Assembly: GCA_947500825.1 (NCBI GenBank)
Contig: CANMTR010000002.1
Span: 248,001-312,000 of the forward strand
Direction of reading: 5' to 3'
Length of the DNA stretch: 64,000 bases
From: an uncultured Paracoccaceae bacterium
GTDB taxonomy: Bacteria; Pseudomonadota; Alphaproteobacteria; Rhodobacterales; Rhodobacteraceae
Part shown: positions 45,366-53,833 of the stretch, one piece after another
Numbering within the stretch: the first letter of the stretch is position 1
Layout of the letters: each line of letters opens with the position of its first letter
Program-made: the position numbers and the translations under genes
Notes under the pieces: model-generated
Databases searched by the model: none
Told to the model about the DNA's origin: nothing
Seen by the model: only the letters and a program-made list of their open reading frames with translations

Positions 45366-45953
45366 ATGATCGTCCGCGCCCTCCTCCTGGCCTGCCTCGC
45401 CCTGCCCGCCGCCGCGCAGGAGGCCCCCGCCCCGCCCGACGGCGTGCTCAAGATCGGCCGCGGGGGCTCGGGCTGCACCGCCTTCCTCGTCGCCCCCCAC
45501 GCCGCGATGACGGCCGCCCATTGCGTCGGCGGCACCCCCGTCGAGCTTCTCGCCGGGTGGGAGGGGGGCCGCGTGCGCCAGTCCCGCCCCGGCACCGACC
45601 CGACGCGCCCCGCGCTCGAACCCCGCATGGCCAACCGCTACCACGCCGACCAGGTGCGCCTGGCGCTTCCCCGGCCCTTCTCCGGCCTCGCCCCCCTCGC
45701 CCCCGGCCCGGCCCCCCGGCCCGGCACCCGGGTCGAGGTCCCCGCCTACCCCCGGGGCGCCAGGGCGCGGCAGACCGCCAGCTGCATCGTGACCGAGCGT
45801 CCGGGCACCGAGATCGTGCTCGACTGCCCCGCACGGGCGGGCATGTCCGGCGCGCCGATCCTGCAGGGGGGCCGCGTCGTGGGCATCCTCACGAACCGCA
45901 TCGGGCGCGACGCCAGCTTCGGCACCGCGCTCGCCCCGGACCTTCTCGACTGA
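45366..45953 (+). CDS. Exported trypsin-like serine protease
   Basis: A 195-residue small S1-family protein with a signal peptide ([18 protein letters not shown]). The catalytic His is in MTAAHCVGG (about residue 59), Asp probably in [10 protein letters not shown], and Ser in [14 protein letters not shown], a GMSGAP variant of GDSGGP. Cys pairs fit the chymotrypsin-type disulfides. Probably periplasmic or secreted; target unknown. Compact size and no PDZ domain separate it from DegP. It precedes serS by 56 bases. Confidence 0.82.
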   Translation: MIVRALLLACLALPAAAQEAPAPPDGVLKIGRGGSGCTAFLVAPHAAMTAAHCVGGTPVELLAGWEGGRVRQSRPGTDPTRPALEPRMANRYHADQVRLALPRPFSGLAPLAPGPAPRPGTRVEVPAYPRGARARQTASCIVTERPGTEIVLDCPARAGMSGAPILQGGRVVGILTNRIGRDASFGTALAPDLLD

Positions 45954-46009
45954 CGCCCTTTCCCCCGTCCGCCCCTTGCGGCATATCGCGCCCCAAAAGG
46001 AGGCCGCCC

Positions 46010-47284
46010 ATGCACGACATCCGCCAGATCCGCGACGACGCCGACGCGTTCGACGCCGCCATGGCCCGGCGCGGGATCGCGGGGGCCTCCGCCCCCCTCC
46101 TGTCGCTCGACGAGGCCCGGCGCGCCGCCATCCACGCCGCCGAGACCGCCAAGGCCCGCCAGAACGCCGCCTCCAAGCAGGTCGGCCAGGCCAAGGCCCG
46201 GGGCGACGAGGCGGAGTTCGAGCGCCTGCGCGCCGAGGTCGCCGCCACCAAGGCCGAGCTGGCCGAGCAGGAGGCCCGCGCCCGCGACCTCGACGCCGAG
46301 CTGGCCCAGGCGCTCGTGGCCCTGCCCAACACCCTCGCCCCTGACGTGCCCGAGGGCGCCGACGAGGCCGACAACGTCGAGATCAAGCGCCACCTCGACC
46401 CGCCCCAGATGCCCTTCGCCCGCGAACATTTCGACATCCCCGCCGCCCGGCCCGGCTTCGACTTCGAGGCCGCCGGCCGCCTCTCGGGCGCCCGCTTCGC
46501 CGTGCTGAAGGGCCAGGTCGCCCGCCTCCACCGGGCGCTCGCGCAGTTCATGATGGACACCCACGTGGACCGCAACGGCCTGGCCGAGACGGTCACCCCC
46601 GTCCTGGTGCGCGACGAGGCCATGCTGGGCACCGGCCAGCTCCCGAAGTTCGGCGAGGACAGCTACCGCACCACCAACGGCTGGTGGCTCATCCCCACGG
46701 CCGAGGTGACGCTCACCAACACCGCCGCCGGGCAGACCTTCGACGAGGCCGACCTGCCCCGCCGCATGGTCGCCCATACCTTGTGCTTCCGCTCCGAGGC
46801 CGGCTCTGCGGGCAAGGACACCGCCGGCATGCTGCGCCAGCACCAGTTCGAGAAGGTCGAGATGGTCTCCCTCGTCACACCGGAGGAGAGCGAGGACGAG
46901 CAGCTCCGCATGCTCTCCTGCGCCGAAGGCATCCTGGAGGCGCTCGACCTGCCCTACCGCACCGTCAAGCTCTGCGACGGCGACACCGGCTTCGGCGCGC
47001 GGCGCACCTTCGACATCGAGGTCTGGCTCCCGGGCCAGGGCCGCTACCGCGAGATCAGCTCCATCTCCACCTGCGGCGACTTCCAGGCCCGCCGCATGAA
47101 CGCCCGCTACAAGCCCGAGGCCGGCGGCAAGCCCCAGTTCCTCCACACCCTGAACGGGTCGGGCCTCGCCGTGGGCCGCGCGCTCATCGCCGTGCTGGAG
47201 AACGGGCAGCGCGAGGACGGCAGCGTCGTGGTGCCGGAGGCGCTGCGGAGCTATATGGGGGGTGTAGAGAGTATTGCTTCATGA
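46010..47284 (+). CDS. serS: Seryl-tRNA synthetase
   Basis: A 424-residue class II synthetase charging tRNA(Ser) and tRNA(Sec). The N-terminal antiparallel coiled coil spans about residues 28-100, rich in Ala/Glu/Lys. Class II motif 2 appears as [20 protein letters not shown], and motif 3 as [17 protein letters not shown] near the C-terminus. AAAGGAGG precedes the ATG at 46010. The last residues [11 protein letters not shown] differ from the usual alphaproteobacterial ending and coincide with the drop in GC content, so the final codons may have been rewritten by the inserted island. Confidence 0.96.
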   Translation: MHDIRQIRDDADAFDAAMARRGIAGASAPLLSLDEARRAAIHAAETAKARQNAASKQVGQAKARGDEAEFERLRAEVAATKAELAEQEARARDLDAELAQALVALPNTLAPDVPEGADEADNVEIKRHLDPPQMPFAREHFDIPAARPGFDFEAAGRLSGARFAVLKGQVARLHRALAQFMMDTHVDRNGLAETVTPVLVRDEAMLGTGQLPKFGEDSYRTTNGWWLIPTAEVTLTNTAAGQTFDEADLPRRMVAHTLCFRSEAGSAGKDTAGMLRQHQFEKVEMVSLVTPEESEDEQLRMLSCAEGILEALDLPYRTVKLCDGDTGFGARRTFDIEVWLPGQGRYREISSISTCGDFQARRMNARYKPEAGGKPQFLHTLNGSGLAVGRALIAVLENGQREDGSVVVPEALRSYMGGVESIAS

Positions 47285-48298
47285 ATTGTCGCAAGATGAC
47301 TGCTCGCGACAACCAGCTGAAGAAGCGAGCATCCAACCGGCCAATTACTCTAATCACCGCCTCATTTGGCATCATTATATTTCTCTGGCTCACAAACGTT
47401 TTCGTAGCAGCTTCAGGCATCAAAAACGACTTTATTGAACCTTCCGGCGTATTTGCTGATACGTTTGGAGTGACCAACTCCCTTTTTACAGGCCTTGCAT
47501 TTGCAGGTTTAGTTGTATCTCTATTTCTTCAGAGAGATGAGCTAAAAATACAAAAAGAAGACCTAGAAGCCACTAGACCTGAACTCGCCGCTGCAGCGGA
47601 GCAAGCTAAAAAACAGAATGAAAATTTGGAATTGCAATCTTTTGAAACAACCTTCTTCACTTTGCTTGACCATTTAGATAAGAGTGCAAACACATTTCGA
47701 GTGGCTGAACCAGGCCTTGGAAGCCACGAGATTTGGAATGGGCGAGATACTCTTTCAGAGATGATGTCGCAGATTAAAAATACCGCGGTTCAAGCGCGAA
47801 AATATCCAAATAGTATTAGCTTTCAAGAAGGAGCCTCACAATGCGCGGAAGCCTTCGAGTTTGTGGTTAATCGGTATGGAGAGCAGATTCAGAGCTACCT
47901 GAGAACCGTTACAGTAGTGCTTGAATTTCTACACCATTACAACGATGATTCAGCGTCATTCTACGCGAAACTACTGAGAGCAAAACTATCAAAGGATGAG
48001 AAAATTATTTGCTTTTTATATGCGGCATCGCAACAAAAAGGCGCCTTAACAGAATCTATTGAAAAGTTTGATATAATGAGGGGAATGCAAAACACCTACC
48101 ACGGAATACCCATATGCTATATTGCCGCGGAGGTCGAAAGACTATATCGAGGTCGAGAAAAGCCAGATTTGGCGGTTTAGAAGGCGGCTGAGTTGCCGAG
48201 AGTCTATTCTCGAATTGTAAATGGCGGCTCCGCTATTTGCCACGACGCTGTAAATAGCTTCCACACCCAATCCACAATTTCTGTCCGGCCATAACACA
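47261..48298. other. AT-rich genomic island (single-gene, probable horizontal acquisition)
   Basis: Two 60-base lines counted inside (47341-47400 and 47641-47700) have 24 and 21 G+C (40% and 35%), while the flanks are near 70%. The shift begins within the last codons of serS and ends just before the start of the gene at 48299. It carries one gene and a 118-base non-coding tail (48181-48298) with a small hairpin CGAGAG/TTCTCG at 48197-48212. No transposase, integrase, terminal inverted repeat or clear target-site duplication was found. Confidence 0.75.
47281..48180 (+). CDS. Putative phage abortive-infection protein (putAbiC-like)
   Basis: A 299-residue protein. Two hydrophobic helices lie near the N-terminus (about residues 23-42, [20 protein letters not shown]; and 61-82, [19 protein letters not shown]). 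A Glu/Lys-rich coiled coil (about 83-115) leads into a soluble domain starting [20 protein letters not shown], followed by [29 protein letters not shown] and [19 protein letters not shown]. That order matches the putative phage abortive infection family (putAbiC, PF16872), judged from memory. Such proteins are thought to sense infection at the membrane and stop growth. Codon use is AT-rich unlike all neighbours. The ATG at 47281 overlaps the serS TGA, giving coupled translation from a housekeeping gene. Confidence 0.75.
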   Translation: MNCRKMTARDNQLKKRASNRPITLITASFGIIIFLWLTNVFVAASGIKNDFIEPSGVFADTFGVTNSLFTGLAFAGLVVSLFLQRDELKIQKEDLEATRPELAAAAEQAKKQNENLELQSFETTFFTLLDHLDKSANTFRVAEPGLGSHEIWNGRDTLSEMMSQIKNTAVQARKYPNSISFQEGASQCAEAFEFVVNRYGEQIQSYLRTVTVVLEFLHHYNDDSASFYAKLLRAKLSKDEKIICFLYAASQQKGALTESIEKFDIMRGMQNTYHGIPICYIAAEVERLYRGREKPDLAV

Positions 48299-48991
48299 AT
48301 GCCCTACCTCACCCTCCTCGCCGCCCTGGCCTTCGTCCTCTCCCCGCTCGTCTCGGGCAGCTTCGGGGGCTTCGACGCCTCCGCCTTCCCGGTCCCGCAG
48401 GAGGAGCCGCCCGTGCAGCCCGCGGGCTACGCCTTCGCGATCTGGGGGGTGATCTATCTGTGGCTGCTGGTCCACGCCGCCTTCGGCGCCTGGGCGCGCC
48501 GGGGCGACCCCGCATGGGCGCCCACGCGCCTGCCGCTGACGATCAGCCTCGCCGTGGGCGCCTTCTGGATCCCCGTCGCCAACGCCTCGCCCCTCTGGGC
48601 CACGCTGATGATCTGGGGCATGCTCCTGCCCGCCCTCGCCGCCCTCCTGCGCGCCGGGCGGGCCGACCGCTGGCTCCTGCGCGTGCCCCTGGGCCTCTAT
48701 GCCGGGTGGCTCACGGCGGCCTCCTGCGTCTCGGTCGGGCTGGTGCTGCCCGGGTGGGGGATCGTGAGCCAGGTCGCGGCCGCCTGGATCGCTCTGGCGC
48801 TGGCCGCCGCCATCGCCGCCGCCGCGATTCGGGGCGGCGCCGGGCTGGCCTATGCCGGGGCCGCCGCCTGGGCCTTCGTCGGCGTCGCGGTGCAGAACTG
48901 GCCCGCCGCCCCGCTCCTCGCGGCGGTCCCCCTCGTCCTGGCGGCCGCCGTCCTCGGCCTGGGACTCCTCGTCCGACCCGGCCGCGCCTGA
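48299..48991 (+). CDS. TspO/MBR-related multispan membrane protein
   Basis: A 230-residue protein with about seven helices, longer than classical TspO (155). AGYAFAIWGVIYLWLLVHAA (about residues 42-61) matches the long tryptophan-rich TspO/MBR-related proteins of roseobacters, and the internal AVQNWPAAPLL segment fits as well. Function unknown; tetrapyrrole binding is only suggested by distant family membership. GC content returns to normal here. There is no visible Shine-Dalgarno before the ATG (ATAACACA), consistent with loss of its original leader when the AT-rich island was inserted. It converges with der. Confidence 0.8.
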   Translation: MPYLTLLAALAFVLSPLVSGSFGGFDASAFPVPQEEPPVQPAGYAFAIWGVIYLWLLVHAAFGAWARRGDPAWAPTRLPLTISLAVGAFWIPVANASPLWATLMIWGMLLPALAALLRAGRADRWLLRVPLGLYAGWLTAASCVSVGLVLPGWGIVSQVAAAWIALALAAAIAAAAIRGGAGLAYAGAAAWAFVGVAVQNWPAAPLLAAVPLVLAAAVLGLGLLVRPGRA

Positions 48992-49078
48992 CCGCGCGGT
49001 CCGGTCACATCTCGCGCGGGCCCCGTTTCGCCCTCCGCCGGGACTCCGACGGAAAACCGACGGGACTCCGACAGTCGC

Positions 49079-50503
49079 TCATTTCAGGTGCTTTCTAAGC
49101 CGGGACGGTGTGGACTTGGTCTTGTTACGATACGGGTTCTGCTCCTTCTGCGAGCGCATCCACAGCCGGATCGGCGTACCCGGCATGTCGAAATCCGCCC
49201 TCAGCCCGTTCACCAGGTATCGCGTGTAAGCGTCTGACATCTCTCCGGGATTCGAGCACATCACCACGAATCCGGGGGGCCGCGTCTTGGCCTGGGTCAT
49301 GTAGCGCAGCTTGATGCGGCGCCCCCCCGGCGCGGGCGGCGGATGCGCCTCGACCATGGCCCCGAGCCACTCGTTGAGCTTGGCCGTCGTCACCCGCCGG
49401 TTCCACACGTCCTGCGCCTTCAGGATCGACTCCCGCAGCCGGTCCAGCCCCTTGCCCGTCATCCCCGACACGGCCACCAGCTGCACCCCCTTGAGCTGCG
49501 GCAGAAGCGTGTCCACCGCGTCGCGCATGGCCTTGAGTTTGGCCTGTTTTTCCGGCTCCTGGTCCCACTTGTTGACGGCGATCACCACCGCGCGCCCCTC
49601 CCTCTCGGCAAGGTCCGCGATGCGCAGATCCTGGGTCTCGAACGGGATCGCCGCGTCGAGCAGGACCACCACCACCTCGGCGAACTTCACCGCCCGCAAC
49701 CCATCGGAAACGCTCAGTTTTTCAAGCTTCTCCTGGACCTTGGCACGCTTGCGCATCCCCGCCGTATCGAAGATCCGCACGGGCAGCCCGTCCCAGTCCA
49801 TCCGCACCGAAATCGCGTCCCGCGTGATCCCCGCCTCGGGGCCGGTCAGCAGCCGCTCCTCTCCCAGCAAGTTGTTGATGAGGGTGGACTTTCCCGCGTT
49901 GGGCCGGCCCACCACGGCGATCTGGAGGGGCCGTTCCGGGGTCGGCACCCGCACCGCGTCGGGGTCGGCGTCCACCTCCGGCGCGCTCTCGGCAACCTCC
50001 TCGTCGAACCGCTCCGCCACCGGCTCCAGCGCGGTATAAAGTTCGGGGATTCCAATGCCATGCTCCGCCGACAGCGCGATCGGCTCGCCCAGGCCCAGCG
50101 CGTAGGCCTCGATCAGGCCGCCCTCGGCCGCCCGCCCTTCGCACTTGTTCGCCGCCAGGATCACGTGCTTGGCCCGCTTGCGGAGAATCTCGGCGAAGAC
50201 CTCGTCCACCGGGGTCACGCCCGTTCGCGCGTCTATGACGAAGAGGCAAACGTCGGCCATCTCCACCGCGCGCTCGGTCAGGCGGCGCATCCGCCCTTCC
50301 AGGCTGTCGTCGGTGCGGTCCTCCAGACCGGCGGTATCGACGACGTTGAACCGCAGTGCGCCCAGCCGCCCCTCTCCCTCGCGCAAGTCGCGGGTCACGC
50401 CGGGTCGGTCGTCGACCAGCGCCAGGCGCTTGCCGACGAGACGGTTGAACAGGGTGGACTTGCCCACGTTGGGCCGCCCGACGATGGCGAGGGTGAAGCT
50501 CAT
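49079..50503 (-). CDS. der: Ribosome biogenesis GTPase Der (EngA)
   Basis: A 474-residue protein with two tandem GTPase domains and a C-terminal KH-like domain, needed for 50S assembly. P-loops are [15 protein letters not shown] (residues 6-20) and [16 protein letters not shown] (about 188-203); G3 motifs are DTAGLED and DTAGMRK; G4 is NKWDQ in the second domain and the variant NKCEG in the first, as in other alphaproteobacteria. I start at the ATG at 50503; the frame stays open to 51076 but runs antisense into bamB. It follows bamB and yfgM in the conserved yfgM-bamB-der order. Confidence 0.96.
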   Translation of the reverse strand: MSFTLAIVGRPNVGKSTLFNRLVGKRLALVDDRPGVTRDLREGEGRLGALRFNVVDTAGLEDRTDDSLEGRMRRLTERAVEMADVCLFVIDARTGVTPVDEVFAEILRKRAKHVILAANKCEGRAAEGGLIEAYALGLGEPIALSAEHGIGIPELYTALEPVAERFDEEVAESAPEVDADPDAVRVPTPERPLQIAVVGRPNAGKSTLINNLLGEERLLTGPEAGITRDAISVRMDWDGLPVRIFDTAGMRKRAKVQEKLEKLSVSDGLRAVKFAEVVVVLLDAAIPFETQDLRIADLAEREGRAVVIAVNKWDQEPEKQAKLKAMRDAVDTLLPQLKGVQLVAVSGMTGKGLDRLRESILKAQDVWNRRVTTAKLNEWLGAMVEAHPPPAPGGRRIKLRYMTQAKTRPPGFVVMCSNPGEMSDAYTRYLVNGLRADFDMPGTPIRLWMRSQKEQNPYRNKTKSTPSRLRKHLK

Positions 50504-50550
50504 CGGCCACCTCCGGCTGGATTGCAGGATGAAGGCCCTTACACCCCCCT

Positions 50551-51834
50551 CTAGCGGAAGGCCAGAAGGCGCCCCTCGCCACTCACGACATAGAGGACGC
50601 CGCCCGACACCGCCATGTTCGTCGCAGCGCCCCCCGGCAGGGCGACATCGCTGACGAGGCCGCCGCCGGTCGGGTCGAAGCCGCGCAGGCGCCCGTCGCT
50701 CGACGCGACCCAGAGCCGCCCGCCCGCGAGGACGGGGCCGTAATGGGCCACGGTCGCCTGCCGCTTGCGCGCCAGCGCCTCGCGGTAATAGGGCATGTCC
50801 ACGCCCCAGATCCGCTCGCCCGTCCCCGCGTCGAGGCGCACGAGCTGCGCGCGGTCGGTCACGGCGAAGACAGACTCGCCGGTGGCGACGACGGGCGACA
50901 TGGCGCCCTCCTTGGCGGACCAGAGCCGCTCGCCGGAGGCGAGGCCGATCGCGTCGATCCGCCCTGAGGGCGAGCCCGCATAGACGGTGCCGCCGTCGAT
51001 CACAGGGTCGCCGGTGATGTCGGAGATGCCCGCATAGACACGGCCCAGCCGAGAACCCGCGACCGTCGTCGTCCACATCTCGGTGCCGCCCGGCATCAGG
51101 CCGCGCAGCTCGCGCGAGGAATACGGAACCACGATCCGCTGGCCGGACACGGCCGGCGAGGCGCCGCCCGTCAGCCCGCTCTCGTCCGGGGTGCCCTGCG
51201 CCGTCCAGTCGATGCGGCCGTTGCCGGCGTCCAGCGCCCAGGCGGTGGCATCGCGGCCCACTACATAGACACGGCCGCCCGAGACGGTGGGCGCGCCCGC
51301 GGCGGGCGCTCCCAGGTCCTGGGTCCAGACCGGTCCGCCGGTGGCCGCATCGAGGGCGTGGATCCGCCCGAAGGCGGTGGAGACGTAGAGCCTGTCGCCC
51401 GACACCGCGAGCCCCGCGCCGGAGGCGTCGTCGGCCTCCCCGGGCAGCGACAGGTCCGCGGACCAGACCGGCGCGCCGCCGGTGCTGTGGGCCATCACCC
51501 GCGCGCGGCTGTCCACGGTGAAGACGCGGCCACCGGCCACCACCGGATCGGCGGTGATGCGGTGGCGCCTGTCCTCCCCCTGCCCGATCGGCGCGGCGAA
51601 GCGCAGCTCGGGGCGCTCGGCGAGCGCGGCATGGGGCATGTCGTGGTCGGCGCGTGCGGCCTTGTGGGTCCAGTCGGTGGAGACCTGGGCGGGCAGGCTG
51701 ATCGCGCGCGCCGCCGGCGCCGGACGCGTATCCTCGCGAATGTCCTCGCGCGCGCCCAGGAGCAGCGTCTCGCGGCCGCCGCAGGCGCTCAAGGCCAGGA
51801 GCGCGGCCATGGCCAGCAGGGCGATCCGTGTCAT
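50551..51834 (-). CDS. bamB: BamB-like outer membrane lipoprotein, PQQ-type beta-propeller
   Basis: A 427-residue predicted lipoprotein with lipobox LALSACGG (lipidated Cys18) and a beta-propeller of about eight blades, seen as repeated [18 protein letters not shown] and [10 protein letters not shown] type strands with W-containing turns. BamB helps the BAM complex insert beta-barrel proteins into the outer membrane. Its position between yfgM and der supports the call, as in E. coli. Confidence 0.92.
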   Translation of the reverse strand: MTRIALLAMAALLALSACGGRETLLLGAREDIREDTRPAPAARAISLPAQVSTDWTHKAARADHDMPHAALAERPELRFAAPIGQGEDRRHRITADPVVAGGRVFTVDSRARVMAHSTGGAPVWSADLSLPGEADDASGAGLAVSGDRLYVSTAFGRIHALDAATGGPVWTQDLGAPAAGAPTVSGGRVYVVGRDATAWALDAGNGRIDWTAQGTPDESGLTGGASPAVSGQRIVVPYSSRELRGLMPGGTEMWTTTVAGSRLGRVYAGISDITGDPVIDGGTVYAGSPSGRIDAIGLASGERLWSAKEGAMSPVVATGESVFAVTDRAQLVRLDAGTGERIWGVDMPYYREALARKRQATVAHYGPVLAGGRLWVASSDGRLRGFDPTGGGLVSDVALPGGAATNMAVSGGVLYVVSGEGRLLAFR

Positions 51835-51847
51835 CGGCGACGTCCTC

Positions 51848-52507
51848 TCATCCCGCGGCGGTGTCCAGCGATCCGCCGAGCGCGACGATCAGCTGCTGCG
51901 CGCGCTGCCGCAACCCCTGCGTGGACGCGCCGTCCTGCAAGATCTCGCGGAGTGTCGTCAGGGCCGCATCGGTCTCGCCCAGGCGGATGCGCGCAAGGGC
52001 CTGCTGCTCCATCGCCAGCAGCCGATAGGGGGCGCCGGGAATGGTCAGCGGCTCCAGCCGGTCCAGGACCGCCTGGGGCTCTTCGCGGTCCTGCAGGATC
52101 ATGGCCGCCTTGAGCGCGGCCAGCTCGCGATAGAGCGCGGGCACGGCATCGTCGTCGGCCACCGCCGTCAGGCGCTCCAGCGTGGCATCGGTTGCCGCGT
52201 CGGTATCGAGCGTGTCGGCGGCCAGCATGGCGATCAGCGCGCGGCGGCCGTCCTCGGCGGGGATCTCGGCCAGGGCGGCGCGGCGCGCCTCCGCGCTGTC
52301 GTTGTCGAGCGCGGCGACGACGGCGTCGCCGAACTCGCGCGCATCGGCGCGGTCGCCCAGGCGCTGCCACTCGATCCAGGCGGCCACGGCCACCAGGACG
52401 ACCACGGCGGCCGCCGCGATCCAGCCATAGCGCCTGAGGAATCCGAACAGGCGGTCGCGCCGCACCTCCTCGGACACCTCGTCGATGAAACTGTCCCTGT
52501 CGCTCAT
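51848..52507 (-). CDS. yfgM: YfgM-like TPR protein
   Basis: A 219-residue protein with one N-terminal helix (about 28-46, WIAAAAVVVLVAVAAW) and a periplasmic region of helical repeats (TPR-like, DUF2133/TPR_21 type). YfgM in E. coli associates with SecYEG and PpiD and with the RcsB stress response. The sequence is divergent, so the call leans on topology and the yfgM-bamB-der order. Its stop is 13 bases from the bamB start. Confidence 0.83.
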   Translation of the reverse strand: MSDRDSFIDEVSEEVRRDRLFGFLRRYGWIAAAAVVVLVAVAAWIEWQRLGDRADAREFGDAVVAALDNDSAEARRAALAEIPAEDGRRALIAMLAADTLDTDAATDATLERLTAVADDDAVPALYRELAALKAAMILQDREEPQAVLDRLEPLTIPGAPYRLLAMEQQALARIRLGETDAALTTLREILQDGASTQGLRQRAQQLIVALGGSLDTAAG

Positions 52508-52623
52508 CCCGCCTCCGCGCGTGTCGCCGCCTCATAGCGTGGCACCCGGGCCGATGCCAAGACCGCGACCGCGGCGATTTCATCCCGACCGGCAAGGGAG
52601 CGGCTCGATGCCGGGCGCGAAGG

Positions 52624-52648
52624 CGGGACCGGCGTCGTCCCGGTCCCG
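52624..52648. promoter_or_regulatory. Nine-pair GC hairpin in the yfgM upstream region
   Basis: CGGGACCGG, loop CGTCGTC, CCGGTCCCG. An outer G-C pair (52623/52649) extends it to ten. No T tract. Could be a leader or small-RNA structure. Confidence 0.45.
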
Positions 52649-52949
52649 CTTGCCTCGGGCCAATTCCCGGCCTCGTGGCGGCAAAAATCAGGCGTTACGG
52701 CCACCTTTGGCCCGGCTGGGGCAACGACGTTTCCGCGGCATGGCCCCTCCATCCAAAGTCGCGCCGTCCGGGGCGCGGCCCCCGGCTCCGAACGTCCTGA
52801 GGACCCCTCCGCGACGGACATGGCGACCTGCCCCGCCCCTTTTCCGCAAAGGCCCCGACGGCACGCGGACGAAAGATCGCGAGAGGGGAATGCCCGGCGA
52901 ACACGCCCGGGATCGCGCTCGCACGAGCGCCGGAACATGCCCGCATTTC

Positions 52950-52978
52950 GCCTTCGCGGTGACGGGAAAGGCGAAGGC
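52950..52978 (+). promoter_or_regulatory. Inverted repeat just upstream of the AT-rich promoter patch
   Basis: GCCTTCGC at 52950-52957 and GCGAAGGC at 52971-52978. It precedes the AT-rich patch by two bases and may be an operator or the end of an upstream RNA. Confidence 0.4.
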
Positions 52979-53050
52979 ATCTCGTTAATCATTCACAAAT
53001 CTGATACATATTCTTCATCGACGCTTCACGTTCCAGATGGACCCCGACCC

Positions 53051-53833
53051 ATGCTCACATCCGCCGCGGAGACGTCGAACGCCGAACGGTTGTCTCGATA
53101 CAGCCTGGCTATCTTCCTCCTTGCAGATGTCGGCCTGGTCCTGCTCTACTTGGGCAGCCTTGCGGCAGACGCCCTGTGGGGCGTGGAAATGATGAGATCG
53201 GCCAATCTCAACGGGCGCTATAGCCTGTCCAGCGTCTACAATTACGCGAAGTACATGCTGGCGGCAGCCGCCCTGCTCCCCGTCGCCATCTTCCACCGCC
53301 GGATCGGGTATGCATGGATCGCGGCCCTCGTCTTCGTTCTCCTGATCGACGACGTGCTGGAAGTGCACGACAAGATCGGCGTCGCGATCGGCAACACCCT
53401 GTCGACCGGATGGTTGGCGGACATGGCCCCGCAGGATCGCGGCGAGCCCATCGCCTATCTCGGCCTGCTCGTCGTCGCGCTGGCCCTTCTGGGAGCGGCG
53501 TTCCGGGACATGACCGGCAGCTTTCGGCGAATCTGGATCGACTATACCGTGGCGATCACTGTCCTGGCGGCGTTCGGCGTGGGGGTGGACATGCTCCACG
53601 GTGTGGTCGTGGCCTTCGGCAGCGGGGCGGCGGTGGACCTGCTCGATATCGCCTTCGTCGTGGTCGAGGACGGCGGCGAGGCGCTCACGCTGACCGTGAT
53701 CATGTGGCTCGCGGTGGACGGGCTGGTGCATGCCCCCCGCGCCTGCGGAACAGCTTACCGCACGCCGATCCTGCCCGAGCTGCGGCGGCGCATCTCCCTC
53801 GGGCAGCGTGCCGTCACGCCGCGTCCTCGGTGA
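53051..53833 (+). CDS. Uncharacterised multispan membrane protein
   Basis: I do not recognise this 260-residue protein. About seven hydrophobic helices are visible, beginning LAIFLLADVGLVLLYLGSL. A striking conserved-looking segment FVLLIDDVLEVHDKIGVA (about 100-117) places an acidic DD-E and His at a membrane edge, and a second acidic patch VVVEDGGEAL lies near residue 220. I recall DD-xLxxHE-type motifs in several unassigned membrane proteins, but no function. The ATG at 53051 follows the AT-rich promoter patch. Its 3' end overlaps the convergent Atm1-type gene by 20 bases. Confidence 0.68.
   Translation: MLTSAAETSNAERLSRYSLAIFLLADVGLVLLYLGSLAADALWGVEMMRSANLNGRYSLSSVYNYAKYMLAAAALLPVAIFHRRIGYAWIAALVFVLLIDDVLEVHDKIGVAIGNTLSTGWLADMAPQDRGEPIAYLGLLVVALALLGAAFRDMTGSFRRIWIDYTVAITVLAAFGVGVDMLHGVVVAFGSGAAVDLLDIAFVVVEDGGEALTLTVIMWLAVDGLVHAPRACGTAYRTPILPELRRRISLGQRAVTPRPR

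Larger units (their letters stand above)
52508..53050. other. 543-base non-coding stretch with two strong hairpins
   Basis: No convincing gene on either strand: frames through it are Arg/Pro-rich shadows. It holds the hairpin CGGGACCGG/CCGGTCCCG (52624-52648, 7-base loop), the hairpin GCCTTCGC/GCGAAGGC (52950-52978, 13-base loop), and an AT-rich patch at 52981-53030 (TTAATCATTCACAAATCTGATACATATTC) in two parts that looks like the promoter for the gene at 53051. Confidence 0.6.

Noticed and set aside
47261-48298. Insertion sequence or prophage fragment
   Set aside because: No transposase, integrase, terminal inverted repeats or clear target duplication was found. Only the composition and gene content are foreign.
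49079-51076. An N-terminally extended Der of 665 residues
   Set aside because: The extension is antisense to bamB. The canonical [16 protein letters not shown] start is at 50503.
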